The notes beneath the pieces are model-generated. The model made no database searches, was not told the origin of the DNA, and saw only the letters and a list, made by a program, of their open reading frames with translations. Shown here piece after piece: positions 1 through 6,705 of a stretch of DNA of 11,240 nucleotides. The position numbers and the translations under genes were made by a program. How positions within the stretch are numbered: position 1 is the first letter of the stretch; every line of letters begins with the position of its first letter. The DNA is from Acidobacteriota bacterium. GTDB lineage: Bacteria > Acidobacteriota > Terriglobia > Acidiferrales > UBA7541. The stretch lies in NCBI GenBank assembly GCA_003224515.1, contig QHZC01000394.1, positions 1-11,240 of the forward strand. The letters run 5' to 3'.

Positions 1-245
1 GCCCTGTCTCCTGGCGCCGATGCTTCGTTTCTGCTTTACGAGGACGACGGAATTTCTTTTGACTATCGAAAAGGAGAGTGGATGGGGATCCAGTTGGCGT
101 GGGACGATGCCCACGATACACTCCGCCTGCAGCCGGCGCCGGGTTCGCGGATGCTGCCGCCGGGGCCCAGGCCATTACGGCGCAATTGGCTGAAACCACA
201 CGCAGGGTCAGGTTTGATGGCAAGCCGGTCGCAGTCTCGTTCTAA
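1..245 (+). pseudogene. 3' end of GH31-type glycoside hydrolase, frameshifted near its C-terminus
   Basis: The window opens inside a coding region. In the frame starting at base 1 it reads through FLLYEDDGISFDYRKGEW and then PAPGSRMLPP, which match the C-terminal beta-domain (DUF5110 type) of glycoside hydrolase family 31, the alpha-glucosidase/alpha-xylosidase family. After about base 172 that frame runs on into unrelated residues. The frame starting at base 174 instead reads ITAQLAETTRRVRFDGKPV and ends AVSF at a TAA at 243-245, a normal GH31-like ending. The join requires one lost base around 165-174, in a G/C-rich run (GGGG then CCC). The catalytic domain lies outside the window, so substrate cannot be judged. 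Either a real inactivating or tail-altering mutation or a sequencing/assembly error would explain this. In the unshifted frame the protein would carry an extra tail to about 423. The family call is fairly secure; the frameshift is seen directly. Confidence 0.75.
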
Positions 246-465
246 GCTCCTGACAGGCCGGACACCTTCGAGTCTCAAGTCCTGCCGAGTCGGTGGCCGC
301 ACAGGCACAGGCGCAAATCCCTGCGCCCAAGAGATTGACGACCAGCCAGACCAAGCCAGAAGTGAAAGAGCCGGTGCGGGTCACGAGGTAGCCCACGATG
401 AAGGGACCAACAAATCCACCTAGATTTCCAAGGGAGTGAATCAAACCGATGGAGGCCGCTGCGGC
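208..465 (-). pseudogene. C-terminal remnant of an MFS transporter
   Basis: Read on the minus strand from about 465 downward, the translation goes AAAASIGLIHSLGNLGGFVG, then PFIVGYLVTRTGSF, then a hydrophobic stretch SGLVWLVVNLLGAGICACA. This is the characteristic penultimate and last transmembrane region of major facilitator superfamily sugar-acid/anion:cation symporter-type transporters (the GNLGGFVGP motif and the G-Y-x-x-x-R-T-G-S-F loop). Only about 65-85 of the usual ~430 residues are left. Upstream on the minus strand (above ~465) the homology stops abruptly and the sequence becomes the 5' region of the TPR gene on the other strand. The first in-frame stop is at 208-210, which makes the fragment overlap the GH31 3' end by 38 bases; the original stop may have been further upstream. 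There is no start codon or promoter context of its own, so it is a dead fragment left by a deletion or insertion. Confidence 0.72.
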
Positions 466-480
466 GTCGAAGGCACAAGA

Positions 481-494
481 TATACTTCGCGAAG
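481..494 (+). promoter_or_regulatory. Possible -10 box and short palindrome before TPR gene 1
   Basis: TATACT at 481-486 resembles a sigma-70 -10 hexamer and lies 35 bases before the chosen ATG at 521. No good -35 is visible 16-18 bases upstream, where the sequence is GC-rich remnant of the MFS fragment. The perfect 10-base palindrome CTTCGCGAAG (485-494) overlaps the -10 and the expected transcription start. Weak support; no other candidate promoter is visible for the three-gene cluster. Confidence 0.22.
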
Positions 495-520
495 CGCCGC
501 CATGGGGTTCGACATTCTGT

Positions 521-1465
521 ATGGTTAGATTCTTCCGGGTTTGCGTCTGCACGTTCTGCGTTTCTGCACTTCCCGCGGCCCTCGCCCGCGCACAGGGGCT
601 GCCAAAAACCCCGGCGGCTGAAGCTTCGTCCTCGGCAGAGCAGGGCATCAGCCTCGCGGCGAGAGGCCGCTGCCGGGAAGCCTTGCCGATTCTGAAAAAG
701 GCCGCTGCGCATCTTATGGACAAGCAGCTCAAATACCGCACAGTGATGTCGACGGCTCGATGCGCAATGAGTCTTGAGCAGACGGAAACCGCCGTTGAGG
801 CCCTGCTCGTTCTCAACCGCGAGTTTCCGCACGATCCCGACGTGCTCTACGGCACGACCCACTTCTATTCGGAGCTCGCATCGCGTGCAGCGCGGGAGCT
901 GGCGGCGACTGCGCCCACATCGCATCAGGCGGAGCAACTCGAGGCAGAAGCCTTCGAGTCGCAGGAAAACTGGGATAAGGCCATTGCCGAATACAAGAGG
1001 ATCCTCGAGCAAGAGCCTAAGCTGGCGAGCATTCACTATCGTATCGGGCGCATTTTTCTTTCGAAGTCGCCGGCGGATGTGGAGGGCGCAAAGACAGAAT
1101 TCGAGGAAGAGCTGAAGGTCGCTCCCGATAACGCTTCGGCTGAGTTCATGCTGGGCGAGATCGCCCGTCAAGCTGGGCAGTGGGACGAAGCCGTCGGGCA
1201 TTTCTCACGAGCGTCGCAGCTCGATGAAGGCTTTCAGGAGGCATATCTGGCGCTGGGGATGTCGCTCAACTCGGCAGGGAAGTTCTCGGACGCAATCGCG
1301 CCGCTGCGAAGCTACGTAAAGCTTCAGCCTGGAGATCCGGCCGGGCACTATCAACTGGCTACGGCATATGCCCGCACCGGTCACAAATCAGAGGCCGACC
1401 GGCAGATGGCGTTGCAGCGGGAAGCGGCCGCGAAGAGCCCACAATCGGCGCCCGCGCCGAAGTAA
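521..1465 (+). CDS. Secreted tetratricopeptide-repeat protein (TPR protein 1)
   Basis: A 314-residue protein starting at ATG 521. The open frame extends back to 449, but the first 24 codons overlap the antisense MFS remnant and have no signal-peptide character. From 521 the N-terminus is a good Sec signal, MVRFFRVCVCTFCVSALPAA, with a likely cleavage after ARA (about residues 22-24). Helical TPR-like pairs follow: EQGISLAARGRCREALPILK (about 40-59), then from about 133 to 300 a run with the typical A-x-x-x-Y / G-x-x-x-E-A-I spacing, for example NWDKAIAEYKRILEQEP, QWDEAVGHFSRASQLDE and KFSDAIAPLRSYVKLQPGDP. The tail is Ala/Pro/Lys-rich. TPR arrays bind other proteins; no catalytic residues are evident. 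It is first in a tight cluster: its stop is 23 bases before the GTG of the CRTAC1 gene, which suggests co-transcription and a partner role for that protein. There is no strong Shine-Dalgarno before 521. Confidence 0.85.
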   Translation: MVRFFRVCVCTFCVSALPAALARAQGLPKTPAAEASSSAEQGISLAARGRCREALPILKKAAAHLMDKQLKYRTVMSTARCAMSLEQTETAVEALLVLNREFPHDPDVLYGTTHFYSELASRAARELAATAPTSHQAEQLEAEAFESQENWDKAIAEYKRILEQEPKLASIHYRIGRIFLSKSPADVEGAKTEFEEELKVAPDNASAEFMLGEIARQAGQWDEAVGHFSRASQLDEGFQEAYLALGMSLNSAGKFSDAIAPLRSYVKLQPGDPAGHYQLATAYARTGHKSEADRQMALQREAAAKSPQSAPAPK

Positions 1466-1472
1466 GGTGAAC

Positions 1473-1479
1473 GGAGGAG
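1473..1479 (+). promoter_or_regulatory. Ribosome binding site for CRTAC1 gene 1
   Basis: GGAGGAG lies 9 bases before the GTG at 1489, and a second GAAGG (1481-1485) sits closer. This is the best Shine-Dalgarno in the cluster. It supports the GTG start, which is also the start that keeps the twin-arginine signal at the N-terminus. Confidence 0.65.
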
Positions 1480-1488
1480 TGAAGGATA

Positions 1489-3222
1489 GTGGAACGCCGA
1501 TGCGATGGTTGGGGTTCGGCATCACGCCGTCATTTCCTGGAGATGCTGGCCTTGACCGGGCTCGGCAGCGCTCTGAGCGGCGTGGGACTCTCCGCGGCAT
1601 GGGCTTTTCCCCCGCCCGATTCTTCCCCTGCTTTTGAAGAAGTCCCGGCTCCTGCGAGCGGCATTTCGTGGGTCCATGTGAACGGGCGTTCTCCCATGGC
1701 TCATTTGCCGGAGACGGTCGGAGCCGGCTGCGCCTTTCTCGACTACGACAACGACGGGTGGATGGATATTTATTTGGTGAACAGCGGCCCGTGTGATTTC
1801 TACGAGCCGGCTCATCCGTTGCGCAACGCGCTCTATCACAACAACCGCGATGGCACTTTCACCGACGTGACGCAAAAAGCCGGCGTCCCCGGCAGCGCCT
1901 ACGGCATGGGCGTCGCCGTGGGCGACTATGATGGGGATGGTTTTTCCGATCTCTATGTTACCCAGTATCCGCGCAGCCTTCTCTACCACAACAACGGAGA
2001 TGGAACGTTCACCGACGTCACGACCAAAGCCGGCGTGGCCGCGCCGGGCTGGGCGACCAGTGCCGTCTGGTTTGATTACGACAACGACGGACGGCTTGAT
2101 CTGTTCGTCTGCCACTTTGTCGACTACAGCAAGACCAAGCTTAAGTTCTGCGGCGACCGCCTGACTGGGGAGCGTTTCTACTGCATTCCCAGCATCTACG
2201 ATCCGATGCCGTGTTGGCTCTTTCGCAACAACGGTGACGGAACGTTTACCGATGTCAGCAAGGAGTCTGGAATTTCGCAATCTCCCGCCAAGGCGTGGGG
2301 AGTGGTCGCGGCAGACATCAACAACGATGGACGCATGGATCTGTACGTGACCAACGACACTGTTCCGAACTTCCTGTTTGCCAACCGGGGCAAAGGCCGG
2401 TTTGAAGAAATCGGCTTGCTGTCTGGGGTGGGAGTCAATGCTTTTGGCAAACCGCGTTCCGGCATGGGAGTCGATGCGGCTGACTACGATCAGGATGGTC
2501 GGATTGATCTGTTTGAAGCCAACGTCGATCACGAGATGTACTCGCTCTATCACAACGACGGGAACGAGAGCTTCAGCGATGTCGCGAATCCGACGGGTAT
2601 TGGCCCAACGACGCGCATGATGAGCGGTTGGGGACTGAGATTCTTCGACTACGATAACGACGGAGATCTCGACTTGCTTCTATGCAACGGCCATCCCGAC
2701 GATGCGGTCGATAAAAGAGTGGAAGGTGTGAGATTCCTTGAGCCGCTGCTGCTTTTCCGCAATACCGGGAAGGGTTTCCAGAATGTCAGCCGGCAGAGCG
2801 GCCCGATTTTCTCAAAGCCACTGTCCGGACGCGGTCTGGCGCTGGGCGATTTTGACAACGATGGCTCGGTCGACGTGCTCGTGACTCAGAACAACGCGGA
2901 GCCGATTCTTTTGCGGAACAATCTTGGACATCAAAACCATTGGCTGGGTGTCCGGCTGGTGGGCACGAAGGCTAATATCGGCGCCATCGGCGCCAAGATT
3001 ACTTATCAATCTGGCGATCTGAAGCGCCATCAATGCAAGGTAGGCGGAGGCAGTTATCTCTCTTCGCACGATCCGCGCATGGTCCTCGGATTGGCGAACC
3101 GAACGAAGATCGACTGGCTGGAAATCCAATGGCCTCAACCGAGCGGCAAGATCGAAAGGTTTACAGACCTCCCGATTGATCGCTATGTGACGATTGTTGA
3201 AGGTCAGAGCAAATGGAAGTAG
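1489..3222 (+). CDS. Tat-exported CRTAC1-family protein (FG-GAP/VCBS repeats, ASPIC/UnbV domain), paralogue 1
   Basis: 577 residues from a GTG start. The N-terminus has a twin-arginine signal, SRRHFLE at 12-18, followed by a hydrophobic stretch and a likely cleavage after AWA (~39), so the protein should be exported folded. The body is a run of FG-GAP/VCBS propeller blades. Seven D-x-D-x-D-G-x-x-D calcium-type loops start at residues 85, 146, 196, 276, 332, 387 and 454, several preceded by [14 protein letters not shown] units (115-128, 165-178, 244-257). The C-terminus (about 480-570, with [20 protein letters not shown] and IQWPQPSGK) is the ASPIC/UnbV domain. This order and length are normal for the CRTAC1-like family. 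Cysteines at 221, 232 and 242 sit in a CGDR...YC insertion whose first two are shared with the second paralogue, so a disulfide is possible. The family is known for calcium binding in its animal member; the bacterial role is not established. No enzyme motif is seen. It lies between two TPR genes. Confidence 0.92.
   Translation: MERRCDGWGSASRRHFLEMLALTGLGSALSGVGLSAAWAFPPPDSSPAFEEVPAPASGISWVHVNGRSPMAHLPETVGAGCAFLDYDNDGWMDIYLVNSGPCDFYEPAHPLRNALYHNNRDGTFTDVTQKAGVPGSAYGMGVAVGDYDGDGFSDLYVTQYPRSLLYHNNGDGTFTDVTTKAGVAAPGWATSAVWFDYDNDGRLDLFVCHFVDYSKTKLKFCGDRLTGERFYCIPSIYDPMPCWLFRNNGDGTFTDVSKESGISQSPAKAWGVVAADINNDGRMDLYVTNDTVPNFLFANRGKGRFEEIGLLSGVGVNAFGKPRSGMGVDAADYDQDGRIDLFEANVDHEMYSLYHNDGNESFSDVANPTGIGPTTRMMSGWGLRFFDYDNDGDLDLLLCNGHPDDAVDKRVEGVRFLEPLLLFRNTGKGFQNVSRQSGPIFSKPLSGRGLALGDFDNDGSVDVLVTQNNAEPILLRNNLGHQNHWLGVRLVGTKANIGAIGAKITYQSGDLKRHQCKVGGGSYLSSHDPRMVLGLANRTKIDWLEIQWPQPSGKIERFTDLPIDRYVTIVEGQSKWK
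1831..1871 (+). repeat. FG-GAP-encoding 41-base unit, inverted match to 5799-5839
   Basis: This segment encodes [14 protein letters not shown] in CRTAC1 gene 1. Its reverse complement matches 5799-5839 (the same peptide in CRTAC1 gene 2) at 38 of 41 bases by eye. A related unit lies in the same gene at 1981-2021. Such near-identity over 41 bases in otherwise diverged paralogues suggests strong constraint, shared codon choice, or local gene conversion. Confidence 0.7.
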
Positions 3223-4469
3223 GGCGGCGATATTGGCGATTCCGGATGAAGCGCATGAAGCCAGTCTGGCGTGCATCGACCGTCTATCGTTTCAGACTTT
3301 TTGCCACGCTCGTGATCGCGCTGTCGTTCGGCTCAACGGGTCATGCTCAAGTCGCGCGCGGGCGACAACCCGTTTCCGGCAGCCAGAATGCAGCTCCTCA
3401 CGCAGTCGATCATGACGCTAGTTTGAGTCCACAATCCCAGGGCGAAGAAGAACTGCGGCTAGGGACGGCACTCACGCGCCGCGGGTCTTTCTCCGAGGCT
3501 ATCCCGCACCTGCTGGCGGCGCGAGGACAAGTCGCCAACGAATATGCCGCGAGCTTCAACTTGGCCCTCTGCTACGTGGCGATCAGGCGGTTCACAGAGG
3601 CAATCCATGTTCTAAGCGATTTGCGAAGCGGAGGACACGACGGCGTGGACGTGGAGAACCTCCTGGCTCAAGCCTACGTGGGAAACGCTCAGCCGCAAGA
3701 GGCTCTGGCATCTCTGCAAAAAGCGGCTTCTCTCGCGCCACAGGACGAAAAACTTTACTCATTCGTGATCGATGCCTGCACCGCCAGCAAGGACTATGGC
3801 CTCGGGCTCAAAGTTGTCGAGCTTGGGCTAAGCAATTTGCCTCAATCGGCACGGCTCCATTACCAACGAGCCTTGCTTCTAACTCAACTAGACGAATTTG
3901 ATCAAGCCAAGCCAGACTTTGACTTGGCCGGCAAAGTGGCCCAGGGAAGCGAGCTCGGCTACCTGGCCTCTGCCCAGGAAGAATTGCTCGAGGGCGACAT
4001 TTCTGCTGCGGTCCGAACCGGGCGCGAGGCCGTCAAGCAAGGTTACGACAATCACGCCTTATTGGCCGTTCTTGGCGAAGCGTTGATTCGCTCGGGCGTC
4101 AACGCAGGTGAACCTGAGTTTGCAGAGGCGACGACGGTGCTGGAGAAAGCGGTCGAGCAACAATCTAACGACGCGACTTCGCAGATTGCGCTGGGCAGCC
4201 TCTACCTGGCCGGCGGTCGCCTTGAGAACGCAATCGCGCATCTGGAAAAGGCACGAGAGCTTGATCCTGACAGCCCATCGGTTTACTCGAACCTCGCAAG
4301 GGCCTATCAGCGCCATGGAGACATCCAACAGGCGCAGGACGCACTTGCCACGCTGCAGAAGTTGAATCGAGATCAGGCAGCTCGAATCGGCTCCGCTCCG
4401 GGCGATCGAAAGATGAGTTATGGAGGAAGGGGATCCATCCAAAGCGGGCAACCTGACCCTCACCGCTAG
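3213..4469 (+). CDS. Secreted tetratricopeptide-repeat protein (TPR protein 2)
   Basis: 418 residues if started at ATG 3213, which overlaps the CRTAC1 stop by 10 bases and has GAAGG 9 bases upstream, a layout that fits translational coupling. ATG 3246 (residue 12) is an alternative start with no clear Shine-Dalgarno. Either way the N-terminus is a basic stretch followed by the hydrophobic core [12 protein letters not shown] and a likely cleavage after GHA (residue 45), so it is exported. TPR-type helical pairs cover roughly residues 75-385: [20 protein letters not shown] near 78, [20 protein letters not shown] near 160, and two clear units at about 319-385 ([20 protein letters not shown], then [16 protein letters not shown]). 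The C-terminal ~30 residues are polar and look disordered. No catalytic motif. It differs in sequence from TPR protein 1, so the CRTAC1 gene is flanked by two distinct TPR partners. A scaffolding or assembly role is inferred from the fold and the operon. Confidence 0.85.
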   Translation: MEVGRRYWRFRMKRMKPVWRASTVYRFRLFATLVIALSFGSTGHAQVARGRQPVSGSQNAAPHAVDHDASLSPQSQGEEELRLGTALTRRGSFSEAIPHLLAARGQVANEYAASFNLALCYVAIRRFTEAIHVLSDLRSGGHDGVDVENLLAQAYVGNAQPQEALASLQKAASLAPQDEKLYSFVIDACTASKDYGLGLKVVELGLSNLPQSARLHYQRALLLTQLDEFDQAKPDFDLAGKVAQGSELGYLASAQEELLEGDISAAVRTGREAVKQGYDNHALLAVLGEALIRSGVNAGEPEFAEATTVLEKAVEQQSNDATSQIALGSLYLAGGRLENAIAHLEKARELDPDSPSVYSNLARAYQRHGDIQQAQDALATLQKLNRDQAARIGSAPGDRKMSYGGRGSIQSGQPDPHR

Positions 4470-4567
4470 AAGGCCTTGAAACGTCCCGACCGGAATTACC
4501 GTTACCTTGCAAATCCTTCCGTTGAGCCTACACCTCATGACGGAGCGAGAAGGGCAGAACAGATATA

Positions 4568-6307
4568 TCATCGACCGGACGCCACTGGCGGAAATGGCCG
4601 TTCGACAATCCCTTTGCCTTCCTCAATCGTTAAGAACTGATCACACTTTAGATTGCTCTGCTTTGTTTTCATTCCGCTGGGCCAGATGATTTCAACTGAA
4701 TCAATCTGCGTGCGTTGTCCTAATCCAAAATGCAATCGTGGATCCTGCGCTGATTGGTAGCTCACGCCGCCCTTTCTTTGGTCGTAGAGAATCAGATCTC
4801 CTGCGACCAGCTTGAGGCGGGCACCGACGCCGTCACGATTTGATTTTGTTCCGATCAATAGAATCTCAATCCAGTGGTTGGCACTCCCTCCGTCGTTACG
4901 AAGCAATTGCGGCGGCTGCCCGTTATTGTTTACGAGGATGTCGAGATCGCCGTCATTGTCAAAGTCGGCGACCGCTGTGCCGCGGCTCACGCGGGGAAGC
5001 TGAAAATCCAGTCCTATCCGGTCAGTGGCGTTTTCGAAAACTCCCCGGCCATTGTTGTGAAACATCAGCTTGGGTTCGGCATACCGGGTCTCGCCGTGGT
5101 ACCGCTGGATGTTGTCGAGAACGTGTCCGTTGGCCATGAAGATGTCGACCGCGCCATCGTTGTCGTAGTCCATGAAGCGCGTGCCGAACCCGCTCATGTG
5201 GTAAGTCGAGTATCCAATCTTCGACCGCAGAGTTGCGTCGTCGAACGTCTGGTCTCCCAGGTTTTGATAAAACCGAGCGAGCTGCATGTCCAGATGCGTG
5301 ACGATGAGATCCATGCGGCCCCTGCCCGTAGCGTCGGCCGCGTCGGCTCCCATGCCCGCTTCGAATTCACCGTCGGAACTGACGGCAACACCTGCGACAT
5401 ATGCCACTTCGCGGAAGCTACCGTCGCGGTTGTTGTGAAACAAGAAATTCGGCATGTGGTCGTTGGCAATGAAAATGTCCTGCCAGCCGTCGTTGTCATA
5501 GTCGAACGTCACCACGCCAAGGCCGTTACCTCCTTTCAGGCCCACGCCGGAAGACTTGCTGACGTCGGTGAAAGTGCCGTTGCCGTTGTTGTGATAGAGC
5601 GTTGGCGGCTGGCCGCGGAAGTCGTCGGGATGACAATAGCTGCGCATTTCCGGGCCCCGGTCGCCACAGTAGAAGTTGCGTTCGGGAGACCAATCGACGT
5701 AGTTCGCAACCACGAGATCCAGGTGGCCGTCGTTGTCGTAATCGAACCATGCCGCGCTCGACGCCCACTGCCCCGAGTTCGCCACCCCGGCGCGGGTGGT
5801 GACGTCGGTGAACGTGCCGTCGCGGTTGTTGTGATAGAGAATGCACCGCCCATAGCCGAGGACCAGCAAGTCGGGAAATCCGTCATTGTCATAGTCACCC
5901 ACCGCAACCCCCATGCCGAACAGCCCCTCAGCGCCGACCCCGGCTCGTCCAGTGACGTCGCTGAAGGTGCCATCTCCGTTGTTCCGGTAAAGCGCGCTTC
6001 GCAAGGGGTGTTTCGGGCTGTACGCGGGGGTGGCTGCGCCGTTGACCAGATAGAGATCGAGCCATCCGTCTTGGTCATAGTCAATCCAGCCGCAACCCGA
6101 GCCCATGGTTTCGATCAGATACTTCTCCGGCGAAAATGCGTTGTCATGTCGGAACGTGATGCCTGCGGAACGGGTCACGTCAACGAACCTCACCTGGCTA
6201 ACCGGTTGTGCCAGCGACCGGGCGAATGGTTTCGCAGCCAGGCCTATCGCCATCGAGCTCATGTACTTCAGCAGGTTCCGTCTGGAAAAGTTAGAGCGCG
6301 AGTCCAC
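4568..6307 (-). CDS. Tat-exported CRTAC1-family protein (FG-GAP/VCBS repeats, ASPIC/UnbV domain), paralogue 2
   Basis: 579 residues from a GTG at 6307-6305, with GGGGGA 8 bases upstream as a weak ribosome site. The signal SRRNLLK at 8-14 is a close twin-arginine match, followed by MSSMAIGLAA and a likely cleavage near ARSLA (~33). The domain order matches paralogue 1. D-x-D-x-D-G loops start at residues 76, 138, 189, 269, 380 and 448; the expected fifth loop at 325-333 has become DATGRGRMD and has lost most calcium ligands. Blade units such as [14 protein letters not shown] (157-170) recur. The ASPIC/UnbV region is about 473-563 (HWIEILLIGTKSNRDGVGAR, IIWPSG). Cysteines 214 and 225 in CGDR...YC are shared with paralogue 1. 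It is convergent with the three-gene cluster (98 bases between stops, no obvious terminator) and divergent from the receptor gene, so it is a separate transcription unit with no TPR partner of its own on this strand. Function unknown. Confidence 0.92.
   Translation of the reverse strand: MDSRSNFSRRNLLKYMSSMAIGLAAKPFARSLAQPVSQVRFVDVTRSAGITFRHDNAFSPEKYLIETMGSGCGWIDYDQDGWLDLYLVNGAATPAYSPKHPLRSALYRNNGDGTFSDVTGRAGVGAEGLFGMGVAVGDYDNDGFPDLLVLGYGRCILYHNNRDGTFTDVTTRAGVANSGQWASSAAWFDYDNDGHLDLVVANYVDWSPERNFYCGDRGPEMRSYCHPDDFRGQPPTLYHNNGNGTFTDVSKSSGVGLKGGNGLGVVTFDYDNDGWQDIFIANDHMPNFLFHNNRDGSFREVAYVAGVAVSSDGEFEAGMGADAADATGRGRMDLIVTHLDMQLARFYQNLGDQTFDDATLRSKIGYSTYHMSGFGTRFMDYDNDGAVDIFMANGHVLDNIQRYHGETRYAEPKLMFHNNGRGVFENATDRIGLDFQLPRVSRGTAVADFDNDGDLDILVNNNGQPPQLLRNDGGSANHWIEILLIGTKSNRDGVGARLKLVAGDLILYDQRKGGVSYQSAQDPRLHFGLGQRTQIDSVEIIWPSGMKTKQSNLKCDQFLTIEEGKGIVERPFPPVASGR
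5799..5839 (-). repeat. FG-GAP-encoding 41-base unit, inverted match to 1831-1871
   Basis: On the minus strand this encodes [14 protein letters not shown] of CRTAC1 gene 2. It matches the plus-strand unit at 1831-1871 with three mismatches counted by eye. Together the two copies form an inverted pair about 4 kb apart that encloses most of the cluster. Confidence 0.7.
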
Positions 6308-6466
6308 AGGAGATATCCCCCGAAGTGTCCGCCCGGGTCATGAGAGTACTGCGAATGAATCTGAGCTACGAGACCCTTGGTCCATCCGAACTGGTCCCCT
6401 TCGGGCGTGACAGGGTACCAGCGATCGTTGCACCTGACCGAGATAGCGAGCCCTCCAGCCCGAAAG

Positions 6467-6500
6467 TAAAGGATTGGCAGAATAAATAAAGGATTGGCAG
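6467..6500 (+). repeat. Tandem 14-base direct repeat upstream of the receptor promoter
   Basis: TAAAGGATTGGCAG occurs exactly twice, at 6467-6480 and 6487-6500, separated by AATAAA, giving a 20-base period close to two helical turns. The second copy ends 10 bases before the TTGACA hexamer. Two same-face sites at this distance from a -35 fit a binding site for a transcription activator or repressor dimer. The exact repeat is seen; the regulatory role is inferred. Confidence 0.7.
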
Positions 6501-6510
6501 GAGAACATGG

Positions 6511-6540
6511 TTGACAAAAGCTTGGCGCATAAAGTATACA
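6511..6540 (+). promoter_or_regulatory. Sigma-70-type promoter for the receptor gene
   Basis: TTGACA at 6511-6516 is a perfect -35 consensus and TATACA at 6535-6540 is a 5-of-6 match to the -10 consensus, with an 18-base spacer. Transcription would start near 6547, leaving a leader of about 160 bases before the ATG at 6706. It is the best promoter match in the window and points at the receptor gene. Confidence 0.65.
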
Positions 6541-6695
6541 AAACTCCGATCTGTGGGTAAACGTTTGCCGCAGCGCATCCAGTTCCGCCTGGAAGCAGCT
6601 ATTCGGTCAATGGGGCGGGCCGACCGCAATTGCCCGGTGAGTGATAAAGGGTTCGATGCAGCGTGAAACTACGCAACGGACTCTTGGGTGCCGAT

Positions 6696-6700
6696 GGAGG
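6696..6700 (+). promoter_or_regulatory. Ribosome binding site that fixes the receptor start
   Basis: GGAGG lies 5 bases before ATG 6706. The frame is also open to a GTG at 6688 and an ATG at 6694, but those have no Shine-Dalgarno, and only the 6706 start puts the signal peptide at the extreme N-terminus. Confidence 0.75.
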
Positions 6701-6705
6701 ACAAA

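Larger units (their letters stand above)
6308..6705. other. Divergent intergenic region between CRTAC1 gene 2 and the receptor gene
   Basis: About 400 bases without a supported gene. It holds the 5' flank of the minus-strand CRTAC1 gene (no convincing promoter seen on that strand), an AT-richer patch at about 6463-6545 with a direct repeat and a sigma-70-type promoter pointing toward the receptor, and then a leader of roughly 160 bases. An 18-codon ATG frame in the leader (6610-6666) has no ribosome site and was not called. Confidence 0.7.

Noticed and set aside
449..520. ATG 449 as the start of TPR protein 1
   Set aside because: The extra 24 residues overlap the MFS remnant and would place the signal peptide internally; ATG 521 gives a clean signal peptide.
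275..1201. A 308-codon minus-strand frame over TPR gene 1
   Set aside because: No family resemblance; arginine/leucine-rich shadow text, and the MFS remnant in this area is in a different minus-strand frame.
1831..2260. Repeated CACAACAACxxxGATGGxACxTTC units considered as tandem DNA repeats or a CRISPR-like array
   Set aside because: They encode the [14 protein letters not shown] unit of the FG-GAP propeller, vary at wobble positions and have no constant spacer length.
1522..2553. A 343-codon minus-strand frame opposite CRTAC1 gene 1
   Set aside because: Same repeat-driven antisense effect, with the same VVVV-type text; the plus-strand product is unambiguous.
4874..6343. A 489-codon open frame on the plus strand opposite CRTAC1 gene 2
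   Set aside because: It is the antisense shadow of the FG-GAP repeats; its valine- and alanine-rich repeated text mirrors the D-x-D-x-D-G codons, and it shows no recognisable domain or ribosome site.
6610..6666. 18-codon leader ORF before the receptor
   Set aside because: No Shine-Dalgarno and no repeated regulatory codons or attenuator structure; likely chance.
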